64,000 nucleotides of DNA from Turbatrix aceti (GCA_963969345.1 OZ017769.1:8559725-8623724); one strand, 5' to 3'; positions 21,449-35,901 are shown, counted from the stretch's first letter. Translations and numbers: made by a program. The notes: generated by a model not told the origin, from the letters alone.

Positions 21449-24400
21449 GTCACCGCGTTCTGCCCGGCACTCTGGAGGGCAGCCAGGAGGGCAAATCGAG
21501 GAGAGTCAGGTAGCGATTACCTGCCACGTCCGATGATGACGAGGGGTCGTCGTTGCGTCGCGGATGGTGGGATGCGCAGACGACAGACGACAAAATTTTT
21601 GTTGTTGTTGTTTTTGTTGTTGTTGTTAACAGGAAGGCACGGACACGCCCTCTCTGACGTCACGGCGATCTCTGGTTGGCTTTTTCTTTCTAATCAATCG
21701 AAAATCATTGAAAAACAATAAAACAATGTCAAATCGCAAAATCGCGTCGTTTCTGAGATACAAAAACAAAACACGGCCGACGAGAAAAAAAAGAGAAAAA
21801 AAACAAGGGGACAATTGAAAAGCCCGATGGATCGGATAAATCCCGGATAAGAGAAAAGCCTTTTGCACGGTGCTCGTTGCTCTGCTCGCCGATCAATCGT
21901 CGTCGATCAATGCCGTCGACGAGGCACGCATCGACGTCAATGCTGCGACCGGACCGGACCGGCGGTGACGATGACGACAACAACAACAAAAGAGTTATCC
22001 AGCAAATGGTGTTAGTAGCAGCCTTGGGGTAGTGGTGGTGGTAGTGTGTTTAGCAAGGAAGTAGTGCATCGGCGGCGGCGAGCTGGGCGAGCTGAGCGAG
22101 CCCAGTGGTCCCCAACGTCGAATGCCGCCTCTCCCGGGTAGCAGCAGCCAACTTTTTTTTTCACATTTTTTTCCAGGGGTTGTTAAGAGGAGTTGGGAGA
22201 ATTAGTAATGCAAAAAATATATTTACAAAATGGTAAGATAAAACAAAATAGTTAAAATAAAATAAATAAAATTTCTAGACATTTGTTCGGGAGCCAGCCG
22301 TGGTACAACGTGCCTACGTCAGTCACGCCTAGCAGGCGGACCGAGGACCGTGGATCTGAGGTAGATAAAAATGAGCGGTGACAATTAAGAGTAATTCATT
22401 TATCCTCAGGCTTGATGGATAAATTACGCGTTCCTGCAGAAAAAAAAGTTGCAAACAACGAGTACAAAAAGTTGGTTGCCAAATTGGATTGATAAGAAAA
22501 AACATGCTTTTTTGGCACACATATGTATGTAAATACCACACGTCTAACAACGTCTAACCGCAGCCGACAAGACAGCAGGACAGGACAGGGCACCTGAATA
22601 TGCAAAAGAGGTGAAATACACCCAACAGAGGTGAAGTCAGACAAAGCCATCCTATCATAGCGCACGCTTGAGCAGCAACGATTTTCACGTGTCTGCTTGC
22701 CTCTACAAGCGTCGGCAGCGGCGGCAGCGTGTTTAATCTTCTCCAAAGCGGATACCGCGTTATCAGCCGCCGATATCCCCGATAAGAGCCGACCGCCAGT
22801 CACGGACATCCTCGCACACGCACCTCCTGCATCCTGGAAAAATGAATGAGCGCCGAGCGTGGCAAAGGTCCTTCCAAAAAATTATTTATTTAGATATTTA
22901 ACAATACGCGCTTGGACACGCTTCGAGGACGACTCTGCGTGACGGTCCGGTCCCCCAACCATCCACCACCACCCTCCGCGTTCGGGAAAAAGACGAGCAA
23001 ACAATGACCAACCAGGCAGGAGGGGAGACGACGTGGTGCATATTTATCAAAAAAAAATTAAAAAGCATCACCAGACGATCCGTTGGACGCAGGAAGGAAA
23101 GAAGGGAACAAAAAAGTGACGTGCAAGAGAGAGGAGGCGCGGCCAGACCTGCCGACCTGGGTTGTCCTCATCTGGCCATGAGAAGACGGACGACGCAGCC
23201 AGCGGCCGTGGCCGCCATCAAGTCAGCCAAACAGCTGGTAGCAGCTGACCCCCTCCCTCCCTCCCCATCCACCCATCCATCCATCTATCTATCGCTTGGG
23301 GCAAAGCGTGGTGGTGACGAGAGCAGCGGTCTGTGAGGGAGAAAAAAAATGAGAACCGCTGAAGCGCAGTGCAGTGCAGAGCTGCGAGAGCAAGCGAGAG
23401 AGAGAAACAACAGCCCTCCTCCCCTCCTCGCCTCCTCTCCGTTGGTCGTCCGCCGCCCAGCAGCCGACCAACGGAGGAGCCACTCAACCAACGTACCCGT
23501 CGTAGTCCGCTTGTCTCCGCTACGGACGTGTTCGATTTGGTTCAAATGCTTGTTTCCCAGCCGAGCCTATGGGACTGGGCCTGCCTGCCTGCATGTACTC
23601 CTCCTCGGTACATTCATTTTCATTCATTTTGCCGCCGCCGCCGCTGCTGCTGCTGCCGGAATGAAAATCGTTTCATATAGTTTCAAATTTGTCTGACGTA
23701 TGTATAAAAAATATTAACGACGCAGGCAGTACACATTTTTCGTGTTTATGCACTTTTAAAAGTTAGCAGCTTGCCAAATCTTGTTTTTTGTTTGTTTGGC
23801 ATGGAAATTAGGGAAAACAAAATAAATACTAAATTGAAACACTCTTTTTTTTGAGGGGAAAAAGGAAAACAACAAGATGGTAAATATTTAATTACGGGTT
23901 TTTTATTTGTTTGGATTTAGAAATGTCAGACGGGAGAGTTTTTTCATGCAAACCACGACCACGGACGCGGACGCGGACGTTGGTCGACGTTGTCGTCGTC
24001 GCTGGCGGCCACCAACCAACCAAGCAGTCCGTCAGCAAGACAGTCATCTCCTTTTTTAACCACTTCCCAGTCGGCTAACAACAACGACCACAACCACTTG
24101 CTAGTTAGATAGTTAGCTCCGTCATCCACCACCACCACCCGCATCAGCATCAGTGGCCGTCCGAAAGGCCGAAGGGTCAGCCCTCCCTCGACTACTGGAC
24201 TCGGTTCGCTCGCTCGTTCGCCAGTGGCGAAATCAGAGCGAGCGCCGGAGGGATCCACTTTTTTTGCGCTGTTGCACCCTAGCCAGTCTGCTGGTGGTGG
24301 TAGTAGTACCCCCGGTGGTAGTGGGTGGTGGTGATGTTGCTTGTCCATTTTTTTTTCATCGACATACATAAAAACTCTCGCACACAAAAAAAGCTCCACC

Positions 24401-27400
24401 AGCACCAGCACCAGCACCAGTAGCTCCACCAGCACCAGTACGCTACCATCGATGCAGAAAGAAAGCAGAAAGGCTCCTGAAAGGCCCGGTCGGCCCTTTT
24501 ACGCCTCACACAACGAAAAAAAAAAGAAAAAAAAAGAAAAGTGCCAACCAACACTGACGGCAGCGCCGCCGTCTTCGTCGTCGGCAGTGGCATGTTTTTC
24601 GTTTCAGAACACGTTTAGCGTCAGAGTGAAATCCATAAAGACTGGCCTGTCGACTGCCGGGAGAAGAAAAGAAAAGCAAAAAAAACAGAAATCACAAACA
24701 AGCAAGAAAAAAAGAGAAAGAAGAAAACCTCTTCTTGATGGAGTGGTAGCCGCCGAGTGGGTTGTTGGCATCGTCGCTCATCATCATCCCGCCGTCCGTC
24801 ACAATTCTGACGCAGGGGCAAAAAGAAGAAAAAAATAGAATGAAGAGCGATACATAATACATTTTTTTTCTCAGTACACAAAAAAAACTAATTTTTGAAA
24901 ATTGTGGGAAATGTTGCAAAAAAAAAGAATTCTCTCGTCGTCAAGAAACTGTCACGTTGCCAGAATAAAAAATGACAGACACATCGAGCTGTGCCCTTCT
25001 TTGCCCTGCTCTGCGCCTTTCACCCCCTCCAAAAAAATATTTACAGACCACGTGCTGCATGCGAGACGATGAAAAATTGGGTGCAGCGGAAGTCCATCGG
25101 AAATGGGAAAATGACCCGTCATCGCGTTCTTTCCGGGCTCCAGCGTCGTCCGAGAGACCCCAAACAAACGATCGGAAGATTTTTTGATCTGGATCTGACT
25201 TCCGGGAACGAACGAACGAGCGCGGGGGCAAAATCAGAAAAACACAATCAGGAAGGAAATTTTTGGATAAAGGAAACCTAGTTGACACTTCTTTTCCTTT
25301 TTTTCTTTCCTGAAGGAAGAAAAAATGGAGATAATTAGGTACAAAATCTCAAAAACAAGGAAAGATTATGTTTGGCTATAGAAAAAATTGGGTGCATTTT
25401 TTGCAACTTGTTTTTTTCGCATAATCCGCTACATTCGGCGAAAACGAAAGCGAAGGAGGAAGGCGGAAGACGGATGAGATTTCACATTGCCTTCCGTTCA
25501 TTAGATAGATCATTTTCATTGCTTACCTCTCTTCTTCCGGGGGAAAAAATTGTACGCAAGAGCCGTGCCTTTCACGCCTCCAGTGCCGTCAAAAAAAACT
25601 GGCGTGCGTAATTTAATGAAAGACGCAAACAATTTTAAATAAAAAGTTTCAAACAACTTTAAAAAATCTAAATGTTACGTCAATAAATATCTAAATGTTA
25701 CGCAGGAAGCTTGGGCGATGGGCGCCAGAGCGTCAAAAAAAGTTAATAAATATGAATGTATAGAAAAAATTGTTTATAAAAATCGAAAAAAAATATTTTA
25801 AAAAATAGAAAAAAATAGTTTGTGTAACAAAAATCGAAATATTTGCAAAGGCAAAAAAACAACACAGATCTTCCCTGATGTGAGTATTACTCAGACTAAT
25901 GAGGAGAAGTTCGCAAAAAAACGTCAGCGACGCCACCACGACCACCACTTTGCGTCCAGAAGGGAGAAGAGGGGGGGGGGCTAACAAAGCCACCCGCCCG
26001 CCGGACCGCCCGCCCGCCCGCCGGAGCGGCAAAGGCACAGCCAGCCCAGCGCGAACGAAACGAAACGAAACGCGTGGCGGCACCAGCTTCTAAGCATACT
26101 AAGCTTGACTAACTACTACAAAACGACACAACAAAAAAACTTGACGAGTTTTCTTTACTCTCGTGGCCGGGGGCTTCCGTTGCCACTCGTTTTGTCCCAG
26201 CGTGTTGTGCCGGCTGCGTCTGCATCGCGCGCCAAACAAAAAAATTAAAAGTAAAAAAAAACACATCAGAAGAAGAAGAAAAAGTACAAAGGCCGTTCGT
26301 TCCAGCAGAAAAACTCTTCGTAAACTACAACTCAAATTGTGAATGAATTACAAATTGAACGAGTACGTAGAAGACACACAAGATGAGGGGAAGGGCACGC
26401 AGAAAGATGGTGGTGGCATCGCCCCCGGCAACAGGCCCTAAACAGAGGCCATCGACAGGTTAGGCTGCCGTCGTCTGGCAATAGTGATTAGAGGCCTGCG
26501 CACCTTGCAATTCCCTCCTCAGAGCCTCGCTAAATCCCCGTGCTACGGTTGCGGTTGTTGGTACATACCTGGAGAGAGCGAGACTTAGTCTTTCACAGTC
26601 ATCACAGTCTGTTTTGACGCCCTTTGAGATGGGAGAAAAACAAGAGTCAGCAAAAACAGGAGTCTTTTATCTCCTTAAATTTGGCTTTGCTCGGCCAGGT
26701 GAAGCTCAAAGTACACAAATGTGAAGGCGGCATCGGTGGTGACTCCGTGCAATTTGGTAAATTGCGGGTTCTGGAGGATACAAATTGATGGCACTTTCAT
26801 CGGGGGTTGAAAAAATAAAAAATAAAAAATGAAAATTTGAATACTTCAAAAAAACAAAAATTTTTCCGAAAAAATTGTCTGGTCCAAAAAAAATCTAAAA
26901 TTTCAAAATTTGACCAAGAAATCAAAAATTTTAAATATATATTAGAACCAAAAAAATCTTCGATTTCGATTTCGATTATCCTCAACGACCACCACTCCGG
27001 GCTCCGGAGTCAGCAATCCAACGACGTAAACAGTGCAAGTCACGCCTAAGAAGTCAGTTTTCTCCGCTTAAGAAACTCTTCAGCAGGAGCGAGAGTCATC
27101 AATACTCACATTGATGTTTTCCAATTTCTCCCGGCAGAAAGAGCAACAATAACAACAATCACACTCTCCCTGTTTGGTGTACTGTAGCCTACAGCATCTG
27201 GTTCCCGGGAAAAACAGTCCAGATTGCATATTTTCACTTCAACGTCACCGGCAGGTGAGTGTCTTCTTCATGGCTTCTGGCAGAGTCCAGGTGTGCAGTT
27301 TCGAAGATTTGGCGCATCATTTCTTTTTGCGCGCCAAATAAGCCCGTAAAAGTGGCATGCTATCGATGACCCGACCACAGACCACAGACTACATGCCAAA

Positions 27401-30400
27401 ATCCATCATGTAAATAATAAATAAATATAATCGCCCTTGGTTCCCGTAACCTAATTCCAATTCTTTAGGCGAGGATAATTTCATCTTTGCACCACCACAC
27501 ATTTTTTTGACCAACCAGAAACCTCCGTTAACTCACTTCAAAGGTCCTGCAGGACAGGCTTAGGCATTTTGTTCAAAAAAAGAAGCACAGAACCAAAAAA
27601 CTTGTCTCCTGTTCGTATTCTCAGGCAGTGCAGTGCGTACACATAATTATTGGTTATCGCGAGAAAATCTTGAATTTTGAATCTCGCGGTTCGGCGGTTT
27701 GACGCGTCGCTTCAGCCGCGGTGGCACGGAGGAGAGTAATAAGCTGTTGTCTTGACAGACTCCGCCCCTAACACGTGACGTCGAAAGTTCATAACTCGTT
27801 TTTTTAATTAAACAGACCCAAACTATGACAAATTATGTCGTCACCCGTCCGCAGTGAGGTTTCTGGGAATTTTTGCACACTTCGAAGAACAAATTGACCA
27901 AAATCGAGCATTTTTTTAAAAATCCGAAATTTTTATTTAAAAATAAAAAATTTTATGCACCGCCCCTAGAAAAAAAATTGTAAACTAACTTTTTTGAAAT
28001 CAAAGCTTCTGAATTCTGTTGGGGTTTCTGAGTGTTGTCTAGAGTCGGTCGGGCGAGGGATGGGGATTCTGTCGTTTCCATCGACTTCGTTGGCATCACT
28101 GCTGCGTCTTCGACGCTTCTTAGAAGGTGCAGAAGTGACCGGAGAAGTGTTCTTTGTCTTGGTTTTCTTTGTCCGCGCGTTTCCAGGTTGGTGTCGTCGA
28201 CGGTTGCTCATCACGTTTTTCTGAAAGTCGAGACTCTTGAAGTTGAGGCCAGAATCGCATAACATGACATGACACCTTGCAACGGCTCACGAAAGCCAAA
28301 AAAAATTTTTGAAGCCAAAAAAAAGTGAATCCACGTGTAAACTTAGCCAAATGTTGCCTAAAATGCATATCAGCGCGCGACTCGACTGACCAAGCAAAAT
28401 ATAGTCACGTTAGGCAACGGTCCGACGGCTTTAGAAAAGTCTCCGCCAAAAAAAAGAGCCAGACAAAAAAATGACGTCGAAGACGGACGCTGGTGCACGA
28501 ATTTTTAAGCAGCAGACCGGCGCGGCGCCTGGCCGTCTGGCGGCCCCCGGCTTTTAATCAGGGCTGAGTAAGCTTCGGACCAAGCTTCGGACCACCCTTC
28601 AGTTTACCAAGGCCGACTCGAAAAAAATCCGAAACAATACAATTTTTTGGTGATTTTTAAAGCGCTCGAAAAAAATTTAAAAAACTTATCCACGTGAAAA
28701 AAGTGACAAAACTCGCGTCAACTGACCCCGATTCAACCGAACTCGAAAAAACCGGTCTCCGGTCTAGACGAGTCAGCAGAAGAAGAGGGGAAAGGAGACG
28801 AGTCAGCAGAAGAAGAGGGGAAAGAAGAGGGGAAAGGTATTTAACAGGTATGTATTAGCAGTCACGTTCCTCGTTCCTCGTTCCTTTGCCTCTGGCTGAT
28901 GACTGATGACTGCTACGACAAATAAGGAAATAGAGGAACGAGGAAAGCGGAAGAATAACGTGCACTCGTAAACACAAACACCTTTGGCCTGTCTCGAGGC
29001 TGATCGGAGGAAGCAGAGGAGCACGAGACGCTTCGGCCAGAACCCGGGCGTTCTCGTGTGTCAGTTTGTAAGAGAAAACCACGGCTAGGCTCTAGCCCTG
29101 CCCTGTCCTGCATTTTGCACACCGACTCGCTTCTATGGAACTCACGAATGAAGAAAAAAAAAATTTTTTTTGGCAGGAGGGAAAAAACAACAACCGCGGG
29201 GCCCCTGAAGCAATGCAGCGCCAGACACAAGACACGCAGCAAGTCGAGTTGAGTCGAGTCGTCGGGAGAAGCAACAACCAGCTTCGGCAGGAGGCACGAA
29301 AAAAAGGAACGAACGAACGAAGAACTTGGCGACGGACGGTGTCGGCGGCGGTGTGGGTTGTTGGTTAGTCAACGGACCAACCAACCAGGTGAGCAATGCG
29401 GTCGGTGGTGGTAGTGGTGTAACATTCGCCACGCTGGAGGTGGAGAAGAAGGAGGTGTTGGTGGTGCTGGTGAAGGCCCGTGCAACTGAGAGGCGTCGAA
29501 TAAACAACACAAAAGTTGCAGGAAAACAACACAGGTGGGAATTTTTTACTAATTTTTTATTCGGCTTCTCCAAAATACATACAACCACCGTCGGCGAAAA
29601 GTGACAAAATCGATAGCAGGAAAACCTTCCACGGCAGGCAGGTGAGCAGGTGAGTGTTTTGAATCTTTATTAAATATTATACATATCAGGGGCTTCTGAG
29701 CGTTCCACATCCAAAGAGGATGACAACTCGTGTTTCTGTTTCTGTTTCGCGTCGAAACCAAAGTCAACAAAAACTTTCGACAGGGCAGGAGGTGCCTAAG
29801 GGCATGAAAAGGCTAATCTAAATAAATGCAATTTTCCGAAAACTCCTTTTTTGGCCGCAAAAAATTTTTTTTTGGATTGAAACAAAAAATATGTAGATAA
29901 AAAAATAAATATTATTTATTATACTACTTTCAAGGGTTTCGAGGTCTTCAACCCAGAGAAGCCCTCCAAGCCTTTCTCCACGTGAAGCTCATGTCCGTCC
30001 ACAAAGCGCCCCACCTCCCCCGGCGGCCGGTTTTCAGCCTCATTTGCTTCCGATCCCACCCCTTTCTTTTCCTTCCCCCTCCCTTCCCGTCCGACGTCGT
30101 CAGGTGAGAATCAAAACGAACGCAATGTGCTTGATGAGGCGAAAACGCTTCCCCTTCGCGACAATTCCAATTCCTTCTTTCGACTGACTCACGTCTTTTC
30201 ACGTTGTCGTCGTCGTCGTTGTTGCCGTAGTCTTCGTATTATAGTTTTCGTCGTCGCGTGCAATTATCGATTCCAGGAGAGCGAGAAAAAAAAGAAGGAG
30301 AGAGTGAAAGAAGAAAGCCTCCTGGAATCCCTCGGGTTGTTCTTCCGAAGCGAGTTGTCTCAGTTCGACGAAAGCCGGGGATAATCGTCTGCGAAAGCCC

Positions 30401-31086
30401 CTCAACGACGACGTCACACCACACCCGTGTCCGTGTCCGTGGCCATGTCCTCCTCCTCCCCCGGGCTACGTATGTACGTTCAAATATATTCGAGCCATTT
30501 ATTCATTTCGTAAACAACACGAAGATTGAACAACGCGACGCGTGCGTTTCGTTTCGGCTTCGTTGTTCACGCAGGGGGGAAAGAAAAAAGGAGGGGTAAA
30601 AAAACCATAATAAAGGCAGGCCCGTGTTCAATCGAAATACACAAGAAAGTCCAAGTCCGTCCAAAGTCTGACTGAGTCAGTCACTGACTGAGTCGCGAGA
30701 AAGTCGACTCCAGAAAAGTACATATTGAAGAATGAATCCGACTTCCTCGCACACTAGGCACTATTAAAGCTGCATTTTTTGTTTGAGAGAAAAAACGGAG
30801 AATCAGATCAGACGTCATCGTCGACGTCGCGCGAAAGCTGGGGCATTGGAGGGTCAAAAAACTGAATCTGTCGAATGTTTGATAACTTATGGAAGTTGAA
30901 GAAGACGAAAAAGTCGAAAAAAAAATTTGAAACTGAAGTCAAAATCGAAATAAAAAATAAAATCAAGGTCGGACGAGATCATGAAGACCGACGGGAAAGT
31001 CAAAGCAGGTGGGAATCGTTGCATTCATTGATTGATTGATTGTCTTTGTACACGTGCCATCTTCGGGGCCGGCCCGGGCGGGGTTG
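21449..31086. other. 9.6-kb gene-poor region between PDE8 and MEC-8
   Basis: I find no exon with family similarity here. Open frames are short and compositionally simple. The region is rich in short tandem repeats: GTT repeats at 21601-21629, CCTCC/CCATC/TCTA tracts at 23251-23293, CACCAG repeats at 24392-24440, CCCGCC repeats at 25991-26024 and a duplicated 30-base unit at 28767-28827. It should contain the PDE8 promoter and the MEC-8 3' region. Untranslated exons or regulatory elements are likely but cannot be placed. Confidence 0.5.
24392..24440. repeat. CACCAG short tandem repeat
   Basis: CACCAGCACCAGCACCAG and related CTCCACCAGCACCAG units, interrupted by AGTAGCTC. Likely a variable microsatellite. 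Confidence 0.8.
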
Positions 31087-33274
31087 TTACATCATCGACA
31101 TGGCGATCATCGAGGGCGTTCCCCCGGCACTCCCGCCACCGTGACTGCCACCGCCTTCGCCCATCTTGGTTTTGGCGTACTCGATCCGGATTCCCGATCC
31201 GGAGACCGAAGAAGACAGCAGGGTGCCTTGAAGATTCGACAGCGCGCAGGATGCCTGCCTGACATTCGTGTACTCAACGAAGGCCACAGGAGCTCCGCTT
31301 TTAGTATTAATCCGAAGACGACAGAATCCAGGATACTTCTTGAACAGCTGCCGGAGCTCCTCTTCGCAGGGAGCAGCGCCGATGTTCGCCACGAACAACG
31401 TCGAACAGGGTGGATTTCCGCCATGGGCCTGGGCCATTCCGGCATTCGCGGCGACCGCTGACAGGGCCGCAGCCATCGCTGCTGACGTCGGGGTGTTAGC
31501 AACTCCTGCGGAGGCCCCCGGCGGAGCTCCAGGAGCCCCCATCAGGCCGAGCATGCTGTTCATGCTGTTGGCGACGAGGAACTGGTGCTGCTGCTGCTGG
31601 ATGGCCGCCATCGTCAGCGCGTTGTTCTGGAGGTAGGGAGACGTGGCAGTGGCGGGTGAGCCGTGCGCCAGCAAAGGGAGTCCCTGCAGCGCCTGGAGGT
31701 TCAGCAGCTGCTGTTGGTGGTCGTTCATCGCGTTGATCTGCTCGATGACGCCGGGCGAAGTGAAGAGCCCGGCGTCCGAGATTCCGAGGTAGGCTGCAGT
31801 CGATGCCGGGACCTGGGCAGCCGCGACGTGGGAGTAGATGGGCGGCGATTGCTGTTTGGGCTTCGCGACTTTTGTATTCGAACGGGCGAGTTCGAGTCGG
31901 ATGGTTTGGGAGGTTTCCGGGTCGAAACGGACGCCCTGCAGCTGGCGTCTCGCTTCGTCAGCGTCGTGACGACTGGCAAAGGTTACGAAGCCGACGGGCG
32001 CTGAGGCTTTGCCGTTCTTGTTCGTCACCTTGAGCAGGGAGGATTCGTAGCCGGGGTACGCGCGGAAGAGGAGGTACAACTCGCGGGGCTTCGTGTCGAT
32101 CGGCAGTCCTGAGACGAAGAGAGTTCGTACCTGAAATGGAAATTTCATTTTTCAAAAAGAAAAAATGTTCAATTGGCAAAAAAAAGTAAATTTATGAAAA
32201 ATAGGCTAAATTGATGAAAATTTTCGGAAAATCGCTGTTTTTTTTGGAAAAAAAACGAAAAATAATTTTAAAAGTTTTTCGACAAAAAAATGTAGAATTT
32301 CCGTTATCTTAGCCGGAAAAAAACATTTACGTTTTCTACACGGATGAAATTTTTTATCAGTTTGTAAGCAAACAAAATAAAATTTAAGAAAAATGAGACA
32401 TCAAATTGTGGTAAATTTTCGAAAAATCGATGTTTTTTGGAAAAAAAGAACTATTTCTAAAAAAATAACGTTTTTTTTTATTAACCTGGTGAAAATTATT
32501 TTAAAAATTTCAGCACTAAAAAATAAAGATGCTGTTTTCAAAAGAAATTTGACTTTTTTTTTACCTAGATGAACAAAATTTCGTCCAAACTGGTAAAAAT
32601 AAAAAGTTTGGGTTCAGCATAAAACATTATTTTCGACCGTTCCAGTGCGCCCCAAACACGCAACAAACCTGAGACGACGGATCATTGGACGACGTCGAGC
32701 AGTTATCCAAACTCTCAACCGATGTAGACATCATCATCTTGTTCGATGACCCTCCGTTTTCCGTATAACTGTCGCTGTCTGCGCCAACACCACCACCAGA
32801 ATCGCTCATCAGCGACTTGTGATGTTCAACGCCTCCAACGCCAATGACGACTTCAGAATTATTTCCGCCTCCGGAAACCGCGTTTCCGAGCGTAAATCCC
32901 GAAGTCCCGGTTACCTGGTCTATGGCCGAGGTCGGCACGCCGTCGAGGGAGAGCACCCCTCCGGCGCCGAGGCCGGCACCGATGGAGTCGACTCGCTTCC
33001 GCTTGGCTTCCGGTGGTTGGAGTATCTTGAACGGCGAGCGATGCACGTTGTTATTATTATTATTGTTAATACTGTTTCCGACGACGGACGACGTCGTCGC
33101 AGCTGTCGAAGCCGTAGCTACTGCCGTCGTGAAGCCGTGTACGCCGGCGCCGAGAAACGACGTCGCAGAAGTCACTGGCGAGGGTGGAATCAGTCTGACG
33201 CCGAATAAAGCGTCCAGAATGCAATCGAATGTCGTCAGTTCAGTCAGTGCCCGTAAAAATTCCGGGCAACCCAC
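31087..33274 (-). CDS. mec-8: MEC-8/Couch potato/RBPMS-family RNA-binding protein, start not resolved
   Basis: Two RNA recognition motifs place this in the RBPMS/Couch potato family; having two RRMs separated by a long linker is the C. elegans MEC-8 architecture, a splicing regulator in touch neurons and hypodermis. Exon 32130-31087 encodes RRM1 directly at its start (RNP2 LFVSGL, RNP1 VGFVTF), a linker rich in Gln, Ala and Met with QQQQ runs, RRM2 ([16 protein letters not shown]) and a Gly/Ser/Met tail. The upstream exon ends at 32669 with a GTTTGT donor in matching phase, giving [13 protein letters not shown]. It runs up to about 33274 and is Ser/Gly/Asn-rich with an Asn run. That exon has no ATG in its early part and a TAA lies 15 bases above 33274, so an upstream exon must supply the start; it may begin at an internal AG such as CGGCGTCAG. 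Confidence 0.88.
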
Positions 33275-35867
33275 CGATACTTCCTTTTATTGCTATAATT
33301 GTTCTTGGTCTTGCGCAGGTCACTCACTCGCTGCTTTCTGTTTTCTTGCTTCGCCCTCGATCCGTGCCGAAAGGAGGAGAGTGTGCGAGATGTGAAGAAG
33401 GATTCAGAGTGCACTTTTGCAGGTGTTGTGTTGTGGTGGGGTGAATCCAGCTGCGAAGGGGTGGAAGAGGAGGGGCAGGCGCGTGTAAGTGACACGGATG
33501 TGGTGATATCGAAGCAGAAGAGTGGAGTGAAAAATACAGCTGCAAATAACCACATAAACAAACATGAATTTGGTACATTGGCACAGAAAATAAATAAATA
33601 ACAGCTCAGAATCACGTGCGAGAGTGAAATCATCCGAAAAATCACGGTGGCAATACGATTAAACAGTGGAAAAAATTTTTGGGTGGAAATTGGATCAGAA
33701 AACGACTGTGAACCCCAAAAATGGCATTTTTTCAGTAAAAGTTACAAAAAACATCAAAAAAGTCGCTTCGACGAAAAAAATCTGTCAGTGCAAAAAAAAA
33801 CACGAGTGAACGTCAAATACAAAAAAAAAACAGTAAGCAAATACACGAACAACATCCAAGCTAACATAATTCTGTCGACGAATGACCGGATCCCAGAAAA
33901 GCTGATGTGAGTGTATTCCGGTGACATCGGCTTATATACGTACCAAGGACGGGGACGGATTTGGATTGGGATCACATTAGTCAAATTGCCGCTGTTGACG
34001 ATAGAGCCAACCTTTTGGTAGTCAGGAAATACACAAAAACACGACCACGGAGATTAGTGTAATCCAAAGTCAGGACAAGACGCCACCAGAGTGCTTGGAA
34101 TCTATCTGGTATCCATTAGCTAATCATACCGTCTCCCAGAAGAAAAAAATCGCAAGAAACAGGGCTCTCATACGTCAGATACGTATACAGCAAAAAAAGG
34201 TGTCAAAAAAGTGAAAAAAAAGACAAACACGTCTACAAAAACCACAAAAAATCAAAACAATGAACAATAACGCATAATAGAGCGATCCTAATTGGAAAAA
34301 CAGGTTTGTGTGACAAGCTCAGTCAGTCATTCATCCATACGTCCGGTAGCCCCCCTTCTTCCGAGAAGAAAGAAAGGGAGAGTCGAGAACAGAGAATGAA
34401 CGAACGCGAGAACCAGTGAAAACAGAAAAACAATGGCGACCTGCATTCATTCCATCAGATAAATAAAACAGTACATAGACCAACCCAAGTGACACTGTAA
34501 CGGTTGAAAAAAAGAACGAGACCACCACGATCGATCCCGGGCCAAACCAGGTACAAAGGTACAAACAAAAATTAAAAAACTGCCCAAAACCAAAAATTGA
34601 TCATTAAAAAACAAAAAAAAACCGTTTGATCACTCAAAATTCCGTTCAAAACGTAAATAACTATTTTTGTGCCACAAAAGTCTGTTTATTTATTATCAGG
34701 AAGAATTTTTCTATTCCCACACTCTAGCACGCGTACACGTGTGAAAAACCCATGCCTGTGTGCCAGACGACGCCGAGACTAGGACATCACATTCAGGAAA
34801 ACTGTGCCTGTGCCTGTGCAGCTGCTGCCAACGCCGGTCATAAGCAGCGATAATAAAATGCATAAATATCTACATATACCCCATCAAAAAAAGGAGGAAG
34901 ACAAGAAGAACTCCAGTGTCAAACTCCAGTGAAATGGGCAAAGTGAGTGAATCGAGAATCGTGAACCCTCCTTTTTCGTCATGGACACGCACCAACCGAA
35001 AACCATCAACCAGAAAGTCAAGCCAGAGCCAAAGCCATGCATTTGTAACAACAACACCAACTACGACAAAACCAAGGAAGACTGACTGTTTTTAGAAGCG
35101 TCAAAGCGCGCGAAAAAGGCACAATACTCATCCTCTTCGCCCAGAAGTACACGCTACACGCATCATCCGGTGGAGTGAGTGGAAGAAAGGGAGGGGGTTC
35201 GTGAGGAGGTGCACGGTGCACGGTGCGGTGTTGATGTGTGTGCTGCACCACAACGACAACGACAACGACAACCATGCGCAACCACGGCTGAGGCTGCTGC
35301 GCGGGGCAGCAGCGTCATGTGGTGGCCGGGGGAAGGAAGAGAGAAGACAGAACACGGAAGGTGCGGGTGGCAAAGCTTTGGACAGCACGGGAGGCAAGAG
35401 AGAGAGTGAGAGAGTGAACACGCCGCCGCCACCACCACCACCACGCGCAGAGGTAAAAAAGGGACGACAGAGCTCTCTAGAGCAGTACAGCGGTGCTTTT
35501 TGCGCGCATCACTTGGTCTTCGTTGGTTGGTTGGTTGTTAGTGTCGCCGACGACCGTTACGGCGCCCGGTGACCTACCAACCAACGAAGACCAGGCAAGC
35601 GGCAGGCAGCCAGGCGCGGTGGACCAACAAGTACCTAGTCCACTCCAGTCCAATTCAATCGTCGGCCATCCAACCTGGCTGGCTACCGCTGCTCTGTGAT
35701 CGATGACCCCTATTACCTGTCTACAGGTAAAAATACTACACGCGTCAACAGCCCCCCTCCTATGACCTAGGTCCTACCTACCGCCACTTCCTTTATCTTG
35801 TTCAGAGTGTTTTTATTTTTTATCTCATCCACCCCAGAAAAAACAGTCAGTCCTACGAACACAACTT

Positions 35868-35901
35868 TTCCAGGTGACAACACCCGGACTGTCACCTGGA
35901 A
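35868..35901. repeat. Short perfect hairpin
   Basis: TTCCAGGTGACA and TGTCACCTGGAA form a 12-bp perfect stem with a 10-base loop. Its role is unknown. Confidence 0.6.

Noticed and set aside
23004..24840. Several overlapping frames of 80-165 codons on both strands
   Set aside because: All are in microsatellite-rich DNA and read as simple-composition protein (Ser/Thr, Arg, Val runs) with shadows on the other strand.
35179..35700. Overlapping frames with His/Asp and Arg/Gln runs near 35.2-35.7 kb
   Set aside because: They derive from GACAAC/GGTGGT simple repeats and have no exon-like borders.
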